A stretch of DNA of 64,000 nt from Triplophysa rosa (lineage: Eukaryota > Chordata > Actinopteri > Cypriniformes > Nemacheilidae): positions 11,108,833 through 11,172,832 of the forward strand of contig NC_079906.1 in the NCBI RefSeq assembly GCF_024868665.1, read 5' to 3'. Positions 10,692-19,359 of this stretch are shown piece by piece; position 1 is the stretch's first letter, and every line of letters starts with the position of its first letter. The notes under the pieces were generated by a model. It did no database searches. It had not been told where the DNA came from and saw only the letters and a program-made list of their open reading frames with translations. The position numbers and the translations under genes are program-made.

Positions 10692-12221
10692 TCAATAACC
10701 ACATTTGGACGCAGGGGCTTCATCCGGACTACACTTGCCACTCTCTTCGCCTATATTTTTCGTCAATGCGTCATCATTGCACGCTGCTCCGTAGGCTGGT
10801 TCTCCCTCAGAGACGTCTTCTTGCTCCCCCTTCTGGCCATCGGGTGCATCTGCCAGCAAGTCCGTGTGATTGTTAACTTCTGTGCCGGTGATCATGTGCT
10901 TCTTGCGCAAGTGCTGGTTGAGTGTGCCTTGAAAGGGGAAACATTTGCCGCAGATTTGGCAGTTGAAGGGTTTGTTGTCCGTGTGGCCGCGGATGTGGTA
11001 CTCAAGCTGATCTTTGCGAGTGTACTTCTTGCCGCAGAACTTGCAGACGAAGGGCGTGATGCCCATGTGCAGACGCATGTGGCGGTCCAGGCTGCCTTTT
11101 TGATTGAACGACTTGCCGCAGTAGATACAAATGAGGCGCTCGTTGTGGGGGTACCATTGGCCACGGAGACTCCGTTCCCTCACATCGTTCACAAAGCCAG
11201 TCGCTGCTGCAGGTCCGTCGCTTTCTCCGGCAGCGGGCTTGAGCTGAGTTAGCAAATCAGCTGGAAGAGGCACGGGACGTTTGGGGCGGGAACGACCACC
11301 GCGGTAGCTACTGAGCAATGAGCGAGAGGGGCTGGAGGAACTCAGGCTGACAAAACACGGGGAAGGCAGTGCAGAGTAGGTGTATCCGGCGGAGGAAAGC
11401 ACGGGCCCGTACGATCCTACGCTGACGGCTAGCACCTGTTCGCCATCTACGAGCTCAGTGTGGTAGCCATCATCACCTGCCGATGAGCTGTCGGAGTAGC
11501 TGGGCCGGTCCGTTTTCTCCACCTTGATATGGACATCTGTCACCTGCCCATCCTTTCCTATGAGCTCTACCTGCTCTGATTCGACCTCCATGGACACCTC
11601 CTGCTCGGATACGCCGTCGCTGCTCGCCCGATCTGACTGTCCCTCCTCTGCCTGCTGCGCCATCCCCTTACCTGAGCCACGCACATCCACGCAATGATTT
11701 TGGCGTGAATAGTAGGGTGGCGAAATCTCGGTGGGGTTTATAAAAATACCTCTGTCTTTCACACCGTTGCGTCCAGCCCTCGAGGGTGTGAAATCGCTGT
11801 CCGAATCCGTTCCACCAGGCACTGGGAGGCTGATCTTAGAGTGAATGCCCTCAAGAATCTGCGTGCACTTATCAATCACAGCCTGCATCTGGAGGAAGCT
11901 GGCAGCTGTGAGAAAGCTAATGACGTCACGCAGGTGCAACGTCATGCGGCCAGTGTAACAGAAGGCCAGCAGCTGCTCGAACACTTCAGGGCTCTTGATT
12001 ACCGAGATGGAGAGGCCGCTCATTGTACCCAGAGATGAATGATCGCGGAAGTACGGTGAACTGGCGGCCAGCACGGCCTTGTGGGCCTGGAACGGCTGTC
12101 CCTGAATGTGGACGATGATGTCGCACAGCTTGCCCTGGAGACGGAGCTCATTGAGCTGGTTCAGGACGGTGTTGCTGAACCCAGGCACATCAAACTCTAT
12201 GAGGCTTCCACAGTCCTCCAT
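10692..12221 (-). CDS. zbtb34: Zinc finger and BTB domain-containing protein 34
   Basis: A complete 509-residue protein encoded in one exon. It is a nuclear BTB/C2H2 transcription factor, probably a repressor like most of its family. The BTB/POZ dimerisation domain spans about residues 20-130 (LNELRLQGKLCDIIVHIQGQ, then FRAHKAV-type and AASFLQMQ motifs). A long acidic/serine-rich linker follows, with a sumoylation-type IKVE motif at 232-235, the conserved stretch SDSSSAGDDGYHTE near 242-255 and a basic GGRSRPKRP near 308-316. Three C2H2 fingers lie at 365-385, 393-413 and 421-442; all zinc ligands are present (C365/C368/H381/H385, C393/C396/H409/H413, C421/C424/H437/H442). The finger array and the linker motifs match ZBTB34 better than the related ZBTB37 or ZBTB43, as I recall those proteins. 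The start is secure: an in-frame TGA lies two codons upstream of the ATG (12225-12227). Length is close to mammalian ZBTB34. The 576-base open frame on the opposite strand over the finger region is a shadow. Confidence 0.96.
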   Translation of the reverse strand: MEDCGSLIEFDVPGFSNTVLNQLNELRLQGKLCDIIVHIQGQPFQAHKAVLAASSPYFRDHSSLGTMSGLSISVIKSPEVFEQLLAFCYTGRMTLHLRDVISFLTAASFLQMQAVIDKCTQILEGIHSKISLPVPGGTDSDSDFTPSRAGRNGVKDRGIFINPTEISPPYYSRQNHCVDVRGSGKGMAQQAEEGQSDRASSDGVSEQEVSMEVESEQVELIGKDGQVTDVHIKVEKTDRPSYSDSSSAGDDGYHTELVDGEQVLAVSVGSYGPVLSSAGYTYSALPSPCFVSLSSSSPSRSLLSSYRGGRSRPKRPVPLPADLLTQLKPAAGESDGPAAATGFVNDVRERSLRGQWYPHNERLICIYCGKSFNQKGSLDRHMRLHMGITPFVCKFCGKKYTRKDQLEYHIRGHTDNKPFNCQICGKCFPFQGTLNQHLRKKHMITGTEVNNHTDLLADAPDGQKGEQEDVSEGEPAYGAACNDDALTKNIGEESGKCSPDEAPASKCGY

Positions 12222-12255
12222 GACTCACTGACGTCTCTCCTGGTTTGTAGAGAAC
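12222..12255 (-). other. zbtb34: zbtb34 5' UTR piece and splice acceptor of the coding exon
   Basis: On the minus strand the sequence TATCTTTCAG precedes position 12255 and is a good 3' splice site with a pyrimidine tract. A second AG (AAACCAG) would start the exon at 12239. Either way about 18-34 nt of 5' UTR sit on the coding exon and the ATG is the first in frame after a stop. The rest of the 5' UTR must come from an upstream exon, most simply the one ending at 24032. Confidence 0.6.
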
Positions 12256-12376
12256 CTGAAAGATAGATGTGAAATGCAGTTTTAGTCGATTTATGTCACT
12301 TTAGGTACAGTTATTACTGGTATTACAAATTTACAACCTTTTAAAAAAACTGGTGAGGGGAAGCCTGACCTTATGT

Positions 12377-13717
12377 CCCGTTCAAAAAGGACATACAAAA
12401 ACAAAAGAGAAACGGCACCTAACACACAAATTCATGGGACCTTCAAAATAATCTAGGTCTAAGAAAGGTACATTATTAAATAGTAATATAATCAAGGCTA
12501 TAACAGCCAAAAGATGCCTTTGGTATATTGGTGCAGGATTTTAGTCAGCGTGCTTACTGTCTGACCACACTTCACTAAACTTTTTACACATGAGAGCAAA
12601 CATCATAAGCTAAACAAAGTCGTACTATGCTACCGTAACATTCATATGAGAAAACAAACTTGGTACGCAGAACTAACAGGGGATTCATTTACTTCTTTGT
12701 TGACTATTTACTATTCTGAAAATAGAGATAAAGTACATTTTAGGAACATTTATTTGCATTTACATTTACGCATTTGGCATTTATTCAAAGAAACGTACAA
12801 CGGAGTCAAGATATACATTTTTTAAGTTCATAAATTTCCTGGATATTGAACCCATGATCTCTGTGTTGCTTATGATATGCTCTGCTCTTTAAACTAGTGG
12901 TGCAACGGATCACAAAACGGTTTCGGATCATTTTACAGATTTTGGGTCACGGATCTGATCATTTTCGGATCAGCTAATGCAAATAATAATAACTATAACA
13001 ACTTGTTTTTGCATTCAATAGAAAGATTAATTTAACAGATTATTTTNCCCGTTCAAAAAGGACATACAAAAACAAAAGAGAAACGGCACCTAACACACAA
13101 ATTCATGGGACCTTCAAAATAATCTAGGTCTAAGAAAGGTACATTATTAAATAGTAATATAATCAAGGCTATAACAGCCAAAAGATGCCTTTGGTATATT
13201 GGTGCAGGATTTTAGTCAGCGTGCTTACTGTCTGACCACACTTCACTAAACTTTTTACACATGAGAGCAAACATCATAAGCTAAACAAAGTCGTACTATG
13301 CTACCGTAACATTCATATGAGAAAACAAACTTGGTACGCAGAACTAACAGGGGATTCATTTACTTCTTTGTTGACTATTTACTATTCTGAAAATAGAGAT
13401 AAAGTACATTTTAGGAACATTTATTTGCATTTACATTTACGCATTTGGCATTTATTCAAAGAAACGTACAAAGGAGTCAAGATATACATTTTTTAAGTTC
13501 ATAAATTTCCTGGATATTGAACCCATGATCTCTGTGTTGCTTATGATATGCTCTGCTCTTTAAACTAGTGGTGCAACGGATCACAAAACGGTTTCGGATC
13601 ATTTTACAGATTTTGGGTCACGGATCTGATCATTTTCGGATCAGCTAATGCAAATAATAATAACTATAACAACTTGTTTTTGCATTCAATAGAAAGATTA
13701 ATTTAACAGATTATTTT
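12377..13717. repeat. 670-bp tandem duplication split by a single N (likely assembly artefact)
   Basis: Positions 12377-13046 are repeated at 13048-13717 with a constant offset of 671. The only difference I saw is C at 12801 versus A at 13472. The one non-ACGT base in the window (N at 13047) is exactly at the junction. This pattern fits two contig ends, from two alleles or two subgenome copies, placed side by side instead of merged. The second copy runs on without a break into downstream sequence, and the first runs on without a break from upstream. Confidence 0.9.
13047..13047. other. Single-base assembly gap (N)
   Basis: The only ambiguous base in the window. It marks the join between the two copies of the 670-bp duplicate. 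Confidence 0.95.
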
Positions 13718-14009
13718 ACCTTATTATTTATCTTTTATGCATTAAACAATGACAATATGTATAACAAATAAATATGATATAAATGTGCAATCAGAGTGAA
13801 CAGCTGACAAGGGGATCTCTAGAGATAAGATTATAAATGTGACATGAGTTATGAGTTGGCGATCATGAATGAAGCATCTCGACCGACTTTCTCTCATCTT
13901 CTTAAATGCGTTACTGAATCATGAGTGGGTGGTGCATCAAAAAATTGCTGAGGTGGTGCGCATTTGCACAATATTTGTGCTTTGACTCAACAACATTGTT
14001 GGTTACGCA

Positions 14010-14072
14010 GCAGTTTAAGTTAAGATATACAGTACGTGAGAATGCGCTGAAATATTGTACTCGTCCAGATAC

Positions 14073-14119
<47 letters not shown>

Positions 14120-14310
14120 CTAAAGCTTGACTCTATGATGAATAAACTTACAGTTAATCCGCAGGTCACACGCTTTAAGCAGTTTAAGTTTAGATACATG
14201 CAAGAATACACTCTTCCAGATAATGGAGAGAGAGCGAGAGCATGCGCACGCTAAAACTATCTTTTACGCAATGATGAATAAACTTACGGTTAATCTGCAG
14301 GTCACATGTG
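14010..14310. repeat. Two degenerate tandem units of about 130-170 bp
   Basis: Both units start GCAGTTTAAGTT (14010 and 14179), carry a CCAGATA(C/A)TGGAGAGAG core, then ATGATGAATAAACTTAC, and end CGCAGGTCACA or TGCAGGTCACA (ending near 14171 and 14308). The first is longer because its GA tract has expanded. Confidence 0.7.
14074..14116. repeat. (GA)n microsatellite
   Basis: An uninterrupted GA dinucleotide run of about 43 bp inside the first tandem unit. The second unit keeps only a short GAGAGAGAG at the same place. Confidence 0.95.
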
Positions 14311-14425
14311 TTCCGAACCGTAGAGCATGATCCGTACAGATGACGGATCAACCGCATCGTCTTCACCATACTAAACTACATAAACTATGCTTAACGTTAA
14401 CTACACACTCTATGAAAATAATAAA

Positions 14426-14520
14426 TCTAGGGCTGTCACGATTATTAAATAATCGTCTCATCGCGATTGTTTGACCTCATCGCGATGGTTTCAGATCATC
14501 GCAATTATTGCACATCTCTA
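14426..14520. mobile_element. Fragment of a hAT-like terminus
   Basis: AGGGCTGTCACGATTATTAA followed by several ATCGCGAT words is typical of hAT ends in fish (the TAGGGCTGTCACGAT type). No matching opposite end was found nearby, and a Tc1 fragment begins about 65 bp later. Confidence 0.5.
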
Positions 14521-14584
14521 TAGAAGACACTAGGGGGAGCTGTAGTGCATCTGCATATTGCATATTTTAGTGTATATATTGTTA

Positions 14585-14919
14585 TAAACCAACTTTATGG
14601 AGATGCAGATTTCATTTTCCAACAGGACTTGGCACCTGCACACAGTGCCAAAGCTACCAGTACCTGGTTTAAGGACCATGGTATCCCTGTTCTTAATTGG
14701 CCAGCAAACTCGCCTGACCTTAACCCCATAGAAAATCTATGGGGTATTGTGAAGAGGAAGATGCGATATGCCAGACCCAACAATGCAGAAGAGCTGAAGG
14801 CCACTATCAGAGCAACCTGGGCTCTCATAACACCTGAGCAGTGCCACAGACTGATCGACTCCATGCCACGCCGCATTGCTGCAGTAATTCAGGCAAAAGG
14901 AGCCCCAACTAAGTATTGA
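14585..14919 (+). pseudogene. Tc1-like transposase, C-terminal fragment
   Basis: The frame encodes the C-terminal third of a Tc1/mariner DDE transposase. Recognisable motifs are FQQDLAPAHSAK (second catalytic aspartate region) and NSPDLNPIENLWGIVKRKM (the catalytic D/E signature), followed by a normal C-terminus and stop. The DNA-binding half and first catalytic aspartate are missing, so it cannot be active. The frame itself is uninterrupted from 14585 to the stop. Confidence 0.9.
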
Positions 14920-15208
14920 GTGCTGTACATGCTCATACTTTTCATGTTCATACTTTTCAGTTGGCCAAGATTTCTAAAAATCCTTTCTTTGTATTGGTCT
15001 TAAGTAATATTCTAATTTTCTGAGATACTGAATTTGGGATTTTCATTAGTTGTCAGTTATAATCATCAAATTAAAAGAAATAAACATTTGAAATATATCA
15101 GTCTGTGTGTAATGAATGAATATAATATACAAGTTTCACTTTTTGAATGGAATTAGTGAAATAAATCAACTTTTTGATGATATTCTAATTATATGACCAG
15201 CACCTGTA
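14585..15208 (+). mobile_element. 5'-truncated Tc1 element
   Basis: It contains the transposase fragment, about 270 bp of 3' non-coding sequence and a terminal inverted repeat ending ATATGACCAGCACCTGTA at the edge of a TA run. The other end is absent; homology stops abruptly near 14585. Confidence 0.8.
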
Positions 15209-15224
15209 TATATATATATATATA
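15208..15224. repeat. (TA)n run between two Tc1 elements
   Basis: A pure TA tract joining the end of the truncated Tc1 to the start of the second Tc1. A matching tract at about 16573-16594 lies on the far side, so the second element probably inserted into one TA repeat. Confidence 0.85.
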
Positions 15225-16572
15225 CAAACCCGATTCCAAAAAAGTTGGGACACTGTACAAATTGTGAATAAAAACAGAATGCAATGATGTGGAAGTTTCA
15301 AATTTCAATATTTTATTCAGAACACAACATAGATGACATATCAAATGTTTAAACTGAGAAAATGTATCATTTTAAGGGAAAAACAAGTTGATTTTAAATT
15401 TCATGGCATCAACACATCTCAAAAAAGTTGGAACAAGGCCATGTTTACCACTGTGTGGCATCCCCTCTTCTTTTTATAACAGTCTGCAAACGTCTGGGGA
15501 CTGAGGAGACAAGTTGCTCAAGTTTAGGAATAGGAATGTTGTCCCATTCTTGTCTAATACAGGCTTCTAGTTGCTCGACTGTCTTAGGTCTTCTTTGTCG
15601 CATCTTCCTCTTTATGATGCGCCAAATGTTTTCTATGGGTGAAAGATCTGGACTGCAGGCTGGCCATTTCAGTACCCGGATCCTTCTTCTGACCGCAGAG
15701 CGCATGAATGTTTGTAATTGAGATTGATAAAAGAACTTCAAATTTTGAATTCGTCTGACCACAGAACAGTTTTCCACTTTGCCACAGTCCATTTTAAATG
15801 AGCCTTGGCCCAGAGAAAACGCCTGCGCTTCTGGATCATGTTTAGATATGGCTTCTTTTTTGACCTATAGAGTTTTAGCCGGCAACAGGCGAATGGCACG
15901 GTGGATTGTGTTCACCGACAATGTTTTCTGGAAGTATTCCTGAGCCCATGTTGTGATTTCCATTACAGTAGCATTCCTGTATGTGATGCAGTGCCGTCTA
16001 AGGGCCCGAAGATCACGGGCATCCAGTATGGTTTTCCGGCCTTGACCCTTACGCACAGAGATTGTTCCAGATTCTCTGAATCTTTGGATGATATTATGCA
16101 CTGTAGATGATGATAACTTCAAACTCTTTGCAATTTTTCTCTGAGAAACTCCTTTCTGATATTGCTCCACTATTTTTCGCCGCAGCATTGGGGGAATTGG
16201 TGATCCTCTGCCCATCTTGACTTCTGAGAGACACTGCCACTCTGAGAGGCTCTTTCTATACCCAATCATGTTGCCAATTGACCTAATAAGCTGCAAATTG
16301 GTCCTCCAGCTGTTCCTTATATGTACATTTAACTTTTCCGGCCTCTTATTGCTACCTGTCCCAACTTTTTTGGAATGTGTAGCTCTCATGAAATCCAAAA
16401 TGAGCCAATATTTGGCATGACATTTCAAAATGTCTCACTTTCAACATTTGATATGTTATCTAAAATATATTCTATTGTGAATAAAATATAAGTTTATGAG
16501 ATTCGTAAATTATTGCATTCCTTTTTTATTCACAATTTGTACAGTGTCCCAACTTTTTTGGAATCGGGTTTG
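15225..16572 (-). mobile_element. Tc1/mariner element with both terminal inverted repeats
   Basis: The ends are near-identical inverted repeats of at least 45 bp, starting CAAACCCGATTCCAAAAAAG on the left and read as the complement at 16520-16572. TA flanks both ends (15223-15224 and 16573-16574), the expected target duplication. The length of 1348 bp is close to a full Tc1. The transposase lies on the minus strand and is broken (see below). Confidence 0.93.
15445..16215 (-). pseudogene. Tc1-like transposase, disrupted
   Basis: The start is most likely the methionine at 16215 (MGRGSPIPPMLRRKIVEQYQ), giving a paired helix-turn-helix domain (KGVSQRKIAKSLKLSSSTVH) and a second DNA-binding segment. 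The frame stops after ...RLLPAKTL at 15865. A second open frame (15445-15792) carries the rest, with WPACSPDLSPIENIWRIIKR as the final catalytic region and an ordinary C-terminus. Stops and frameshifts lie between, the first catalytic aspartate region is scrambled and the middle of the catalytic domain is missing, so the protein is dead although the DNA ends are well preserved. Confidence 0.9.
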
Positions 16573-18055
16573 TATATACAGTATATATATATATACACCT
16601 TTTAGGGTAGAAATGGATTAAAGTAATCAAATAAAACATAACATTGCATATGTACAAATTAAATAAAGATGAATCATAATTTAAGTTACAGAAGCTATTG
16701 AGTCACAAGCAGTGAGTGATTTCCTTGACTTTTAACAGACAGCAGGAGTATGCTGCTGTCGCTTTAAGAGGAATGAAACCGATCCAGGTACACATGCGTT
16801 GTTTTTCACTTAAGACATAACCTACTATGTTTGTTAAGATACTCGACGAGGGGCATGTTGACCTAATTCGTGTGTGAATCTGTCCGTTTAAGCGCTTCAA
16901 AGACAACTCAATATTTGCACCATGTCTGAGACTTTGCATATGTGCGCTCCGGATCTTCTCACAGCGCGCAAGCGAGTTTTCTTCTGCGTCATCTTGCACT
17001 TAAATGTTTAAATTGGCAAGGCTTGAATGAGTGTAGTTTAAACAGCAACATGTGCTGTTCAGGTCTCACCTGCACTCGCGCGCTCACAACACCCGGGTGA
17101 TGAAAGCATAAATGACTGTACAGAATACGTCAATCCTATTGAAATTTGTCTACGTAATTTAATTTGTTACGTGTATCCATCGACAAACACACATTAGCTG
17201 AACTTTGTCTGTTTAATGCATTATAATTTTTAACGAACCACATTATAAATGTGTCATCAGATTTAAGATGATTAAAATGGTTCAATTTTTTACCGAGAAC
17301 CGTTACACCACTACAAGATACCACATCTGTATAATTTCACAAAGATCCACAAAACAGAAACGTTGTCAGTTGAACTCTGGCTCGAAAGTGCAAGTTTTAG
17401 TGTTGCATCTAGAGCGCTCTTTAATCCAGAGATTCCAGACCATGAATCTTTCAATGTCTACATGAAGACACAAGCACTTTACAGACTTAAGAGACACCCC
17501 ACCTCCATAAAGACAAAGAGCCTGTGGCTGGTCATCAAACACACCTGAAAAACATGTGCACGTCCCTCAAGTAAAACAGCAGATCATATAGCAAAGCTCT
17601 TAGGCCATTTGTCCAGATCAAAGTCTACGAGCTAATGAGACATGGGTGTCTGATTCATGGTATGCATTATGCACCATTAAAAGATGCAGTTAATGCATGG
17701 GCAAAAAACAATATGAGAGAAAGAGTAATCCATCTTAAAGATGATACAAGCAAAATTACAAAGTAAGTGGGCGGTAGCGGGTTGTCAGTTTATCCTCAGA
17801 GCACAAGCTGTATTAACTCGCTCATTCCTCTCATCTCCCATTTGAGATTCTTCTGTCCTGATTCTCCTATAGCTTCATCCGCCCTAAAGTCTTTCCTTCT
17901 CACTCCCTTGTGATTCAGTATGAATTGTCAGCAATTCAGGAAACGTAAACATTTCCCAATCGGCAGGAAATGAAAATCGGCAGAAAACATTTGTCTCATC
18001 GCACATATGCTGTCATTCTGACCAGAAGTGAGGGAACGAACAGAAACACCAGCGT
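16573..18055. other. zbtb34 intron, no recognisable gene
   Basis: After a (TA)n tract the sequence is moderate-GC and single-copy in appearance. Short open frames at 17268-17548 have no recognisable domain or supporting splice sites. No terminal repeats were identified. Confidence 0.5.
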
Positions 18056-18059
18056 CATT

Positions 18060-18775
18060 GGCGGATTTTTTTTACCAGTGACGAAAAAATCTGAAGGCTG
18101 TCCGGCATTTTGACGGATTAAAATAACTCCCCGCTTTGTCATTTCCCTTCATTAGAGTGTGATCGTAGGCTACTACCCCTGCCATGAACTCAATCGCAAA
18201 GGGAAGTGTGTTTCCCATTCATTAGCTTACTTATAATGCCTGGTCCGCTTTGAAAATCGCGAGCACGCGCAGTCAGCGGAGACTCGTGGTGTAGATGCAT
18301 CTGTCACAGACCCCCGCATCGCGTGTACGCACACACACACAAAGGCGAGCAGTGGTGCGCTGTTTACAGAGTTTTTTCCTTCACAAAAGCGTTTAGCGTC
18401 TTTTTGGATAAACCTTAACTTTCAGTGAGTGGAAAAATGTCTCTCTGTTCAGTGAGCGGCAGAAGCAGCACATTGTGAGTGAGTACAAAACACTATTTAC
18501 CTGTCATCGTTTCTGACTAGACATATGAACATAAACATTTTTCTGTAATTATTATGTTATGTCTGACAACAGAAACATTAAATATATAAATGAATATAAA
18601 CAACAATGGCTTTATTGGGCATTCAGTTGTATTAAAATACAGCATGCTAATTACCACCTTACGCCACCTTGCACTATAGTGACGGGTAAAAAGAGATATA
18701 TAGATTTATGACAGATTTTTTACGAGCCTGTCCGTCAAAATGACGGATAATAAAAAAGTCTAGTGGACAACTGCT
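18060..18775. mobile_element. DNA transposon-like element with TCCGTCA...TGACGGA palindromes at both ends
   Basis: The left end carries GGCGGATTTTTT and GGCTGTCCGGCATTTTGACG; the right end carries GACAGATTTTTTACGAGCC, CCTGTCCGTCAAAATGACGG and then TAAAAAAGTC. Each end therefore has a sub-terminal palindrome of the type TCCGTCA-TTTT-TGACGGA. The centre (about 18180-18480) is CpG-rich (CGCGAGCACGCGCAG) in contrast to the AT-rich flanks, as seen in other non-autonomous fish elements. No transposase is present. Superfamily not assigned. Confidence 0.55.
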
Positions 18776-19204
18776 TTTATTTGAAAACATTGACTGCAGA
18801 AAACAAGGTAATCATAAGTTCTCTTTTTTCCCTGAAAATCATGTACCAAGCCTACTTTACACTAGTTACAGATTCTTTAAGCTTCAACTTTTCTGGTATA
18901 TTTTTTATTTAATAAACAAATTATGTTTTTCCAGAGCAACCCAGAAAAAATGTCTTAATAGCCACATGTCTAACAGGTCTCAAGACAAAGCATTCAGACA
19001 GCAGTCTGATTCAAATAATATGCTTTTGTTCCTATAATTTACACATTCATAAATACTGTATCTACATGCTGCACCTACATCAACAATGTTTTGCTAATAG
19101 CAGTTATTAAATGATCAAGACAGAAAGATAGAACTGTACTGTATTTAAACTGTAAGCAGCATGCAGCTGAAGAAGTTTAAACAGAGGAAATGATTTATGA
19201 TTTA

Positions 19205-19355
19205 CCAGCTATAATATATCGGCCTAAATTTTATGTTATACCGATAACAACTCAATAAAAAATGACCATTTATTGGCCGATACAGATATGGACGATAATT
19301 TATTATGCATCCCTAGTTTCGGCCCAGAATTTTCATTTCGATGCATCACTAAACA
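19205..19355. mobile_element. Two abutting hAT-type 3' ends
   Basis: The first fragment has TTGGCCGATACAGATATGG ending TGCATCCCTAG, a common fish hAT terminus. Immediately after it is CGGCCCAGAATTTTCATTTCG followed by TGCATCACTAA, a diverged copy of the right end of the hAT at 6878-7888 (GGCCAAGAATTTTCGTTTCGG). This indicates nested or adjacent insertions. Confidence 0.55.
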
Positions 19356-19359
19356 TTAG

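Larger units (their letters stand above)
13567..14345. mobile_element. Degenerate hAT-like element with GGATCA-rich ends
   Basis: The left part has GTGGTGCAACGGATCAC and then clustered GATC words (CGGATCATTTT, ACGGATCTGATC). The right part, near 14325-14350, has GAGCATGATCCGTACAGATG and ACGGATCAACCG, roughly the inverted equivalent. The start resembles the GTGCAACGGATC termini of cyprinid hAT elements. The interior holds a (GA)n tract and a tandem repeat of about 150 bp. The left end also appears at 12896-13046 because of the duplication. The right border is uncertain. Confidence 0.5.

Noticed and set aside
10677..11252. 191-codon plus-strand open frame opposite zbtb34
   Set aside because: It is the antisense of the conserved zinc-finger and C-terminal coding region, without a domain of its own; a shadow of the real gene.
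12377..13717. Biological tandem duplication or LTR pair
   Set aside because: The N at the exact junction, one mismatch only and no TG...CA edges make an assembly artefact more likely.
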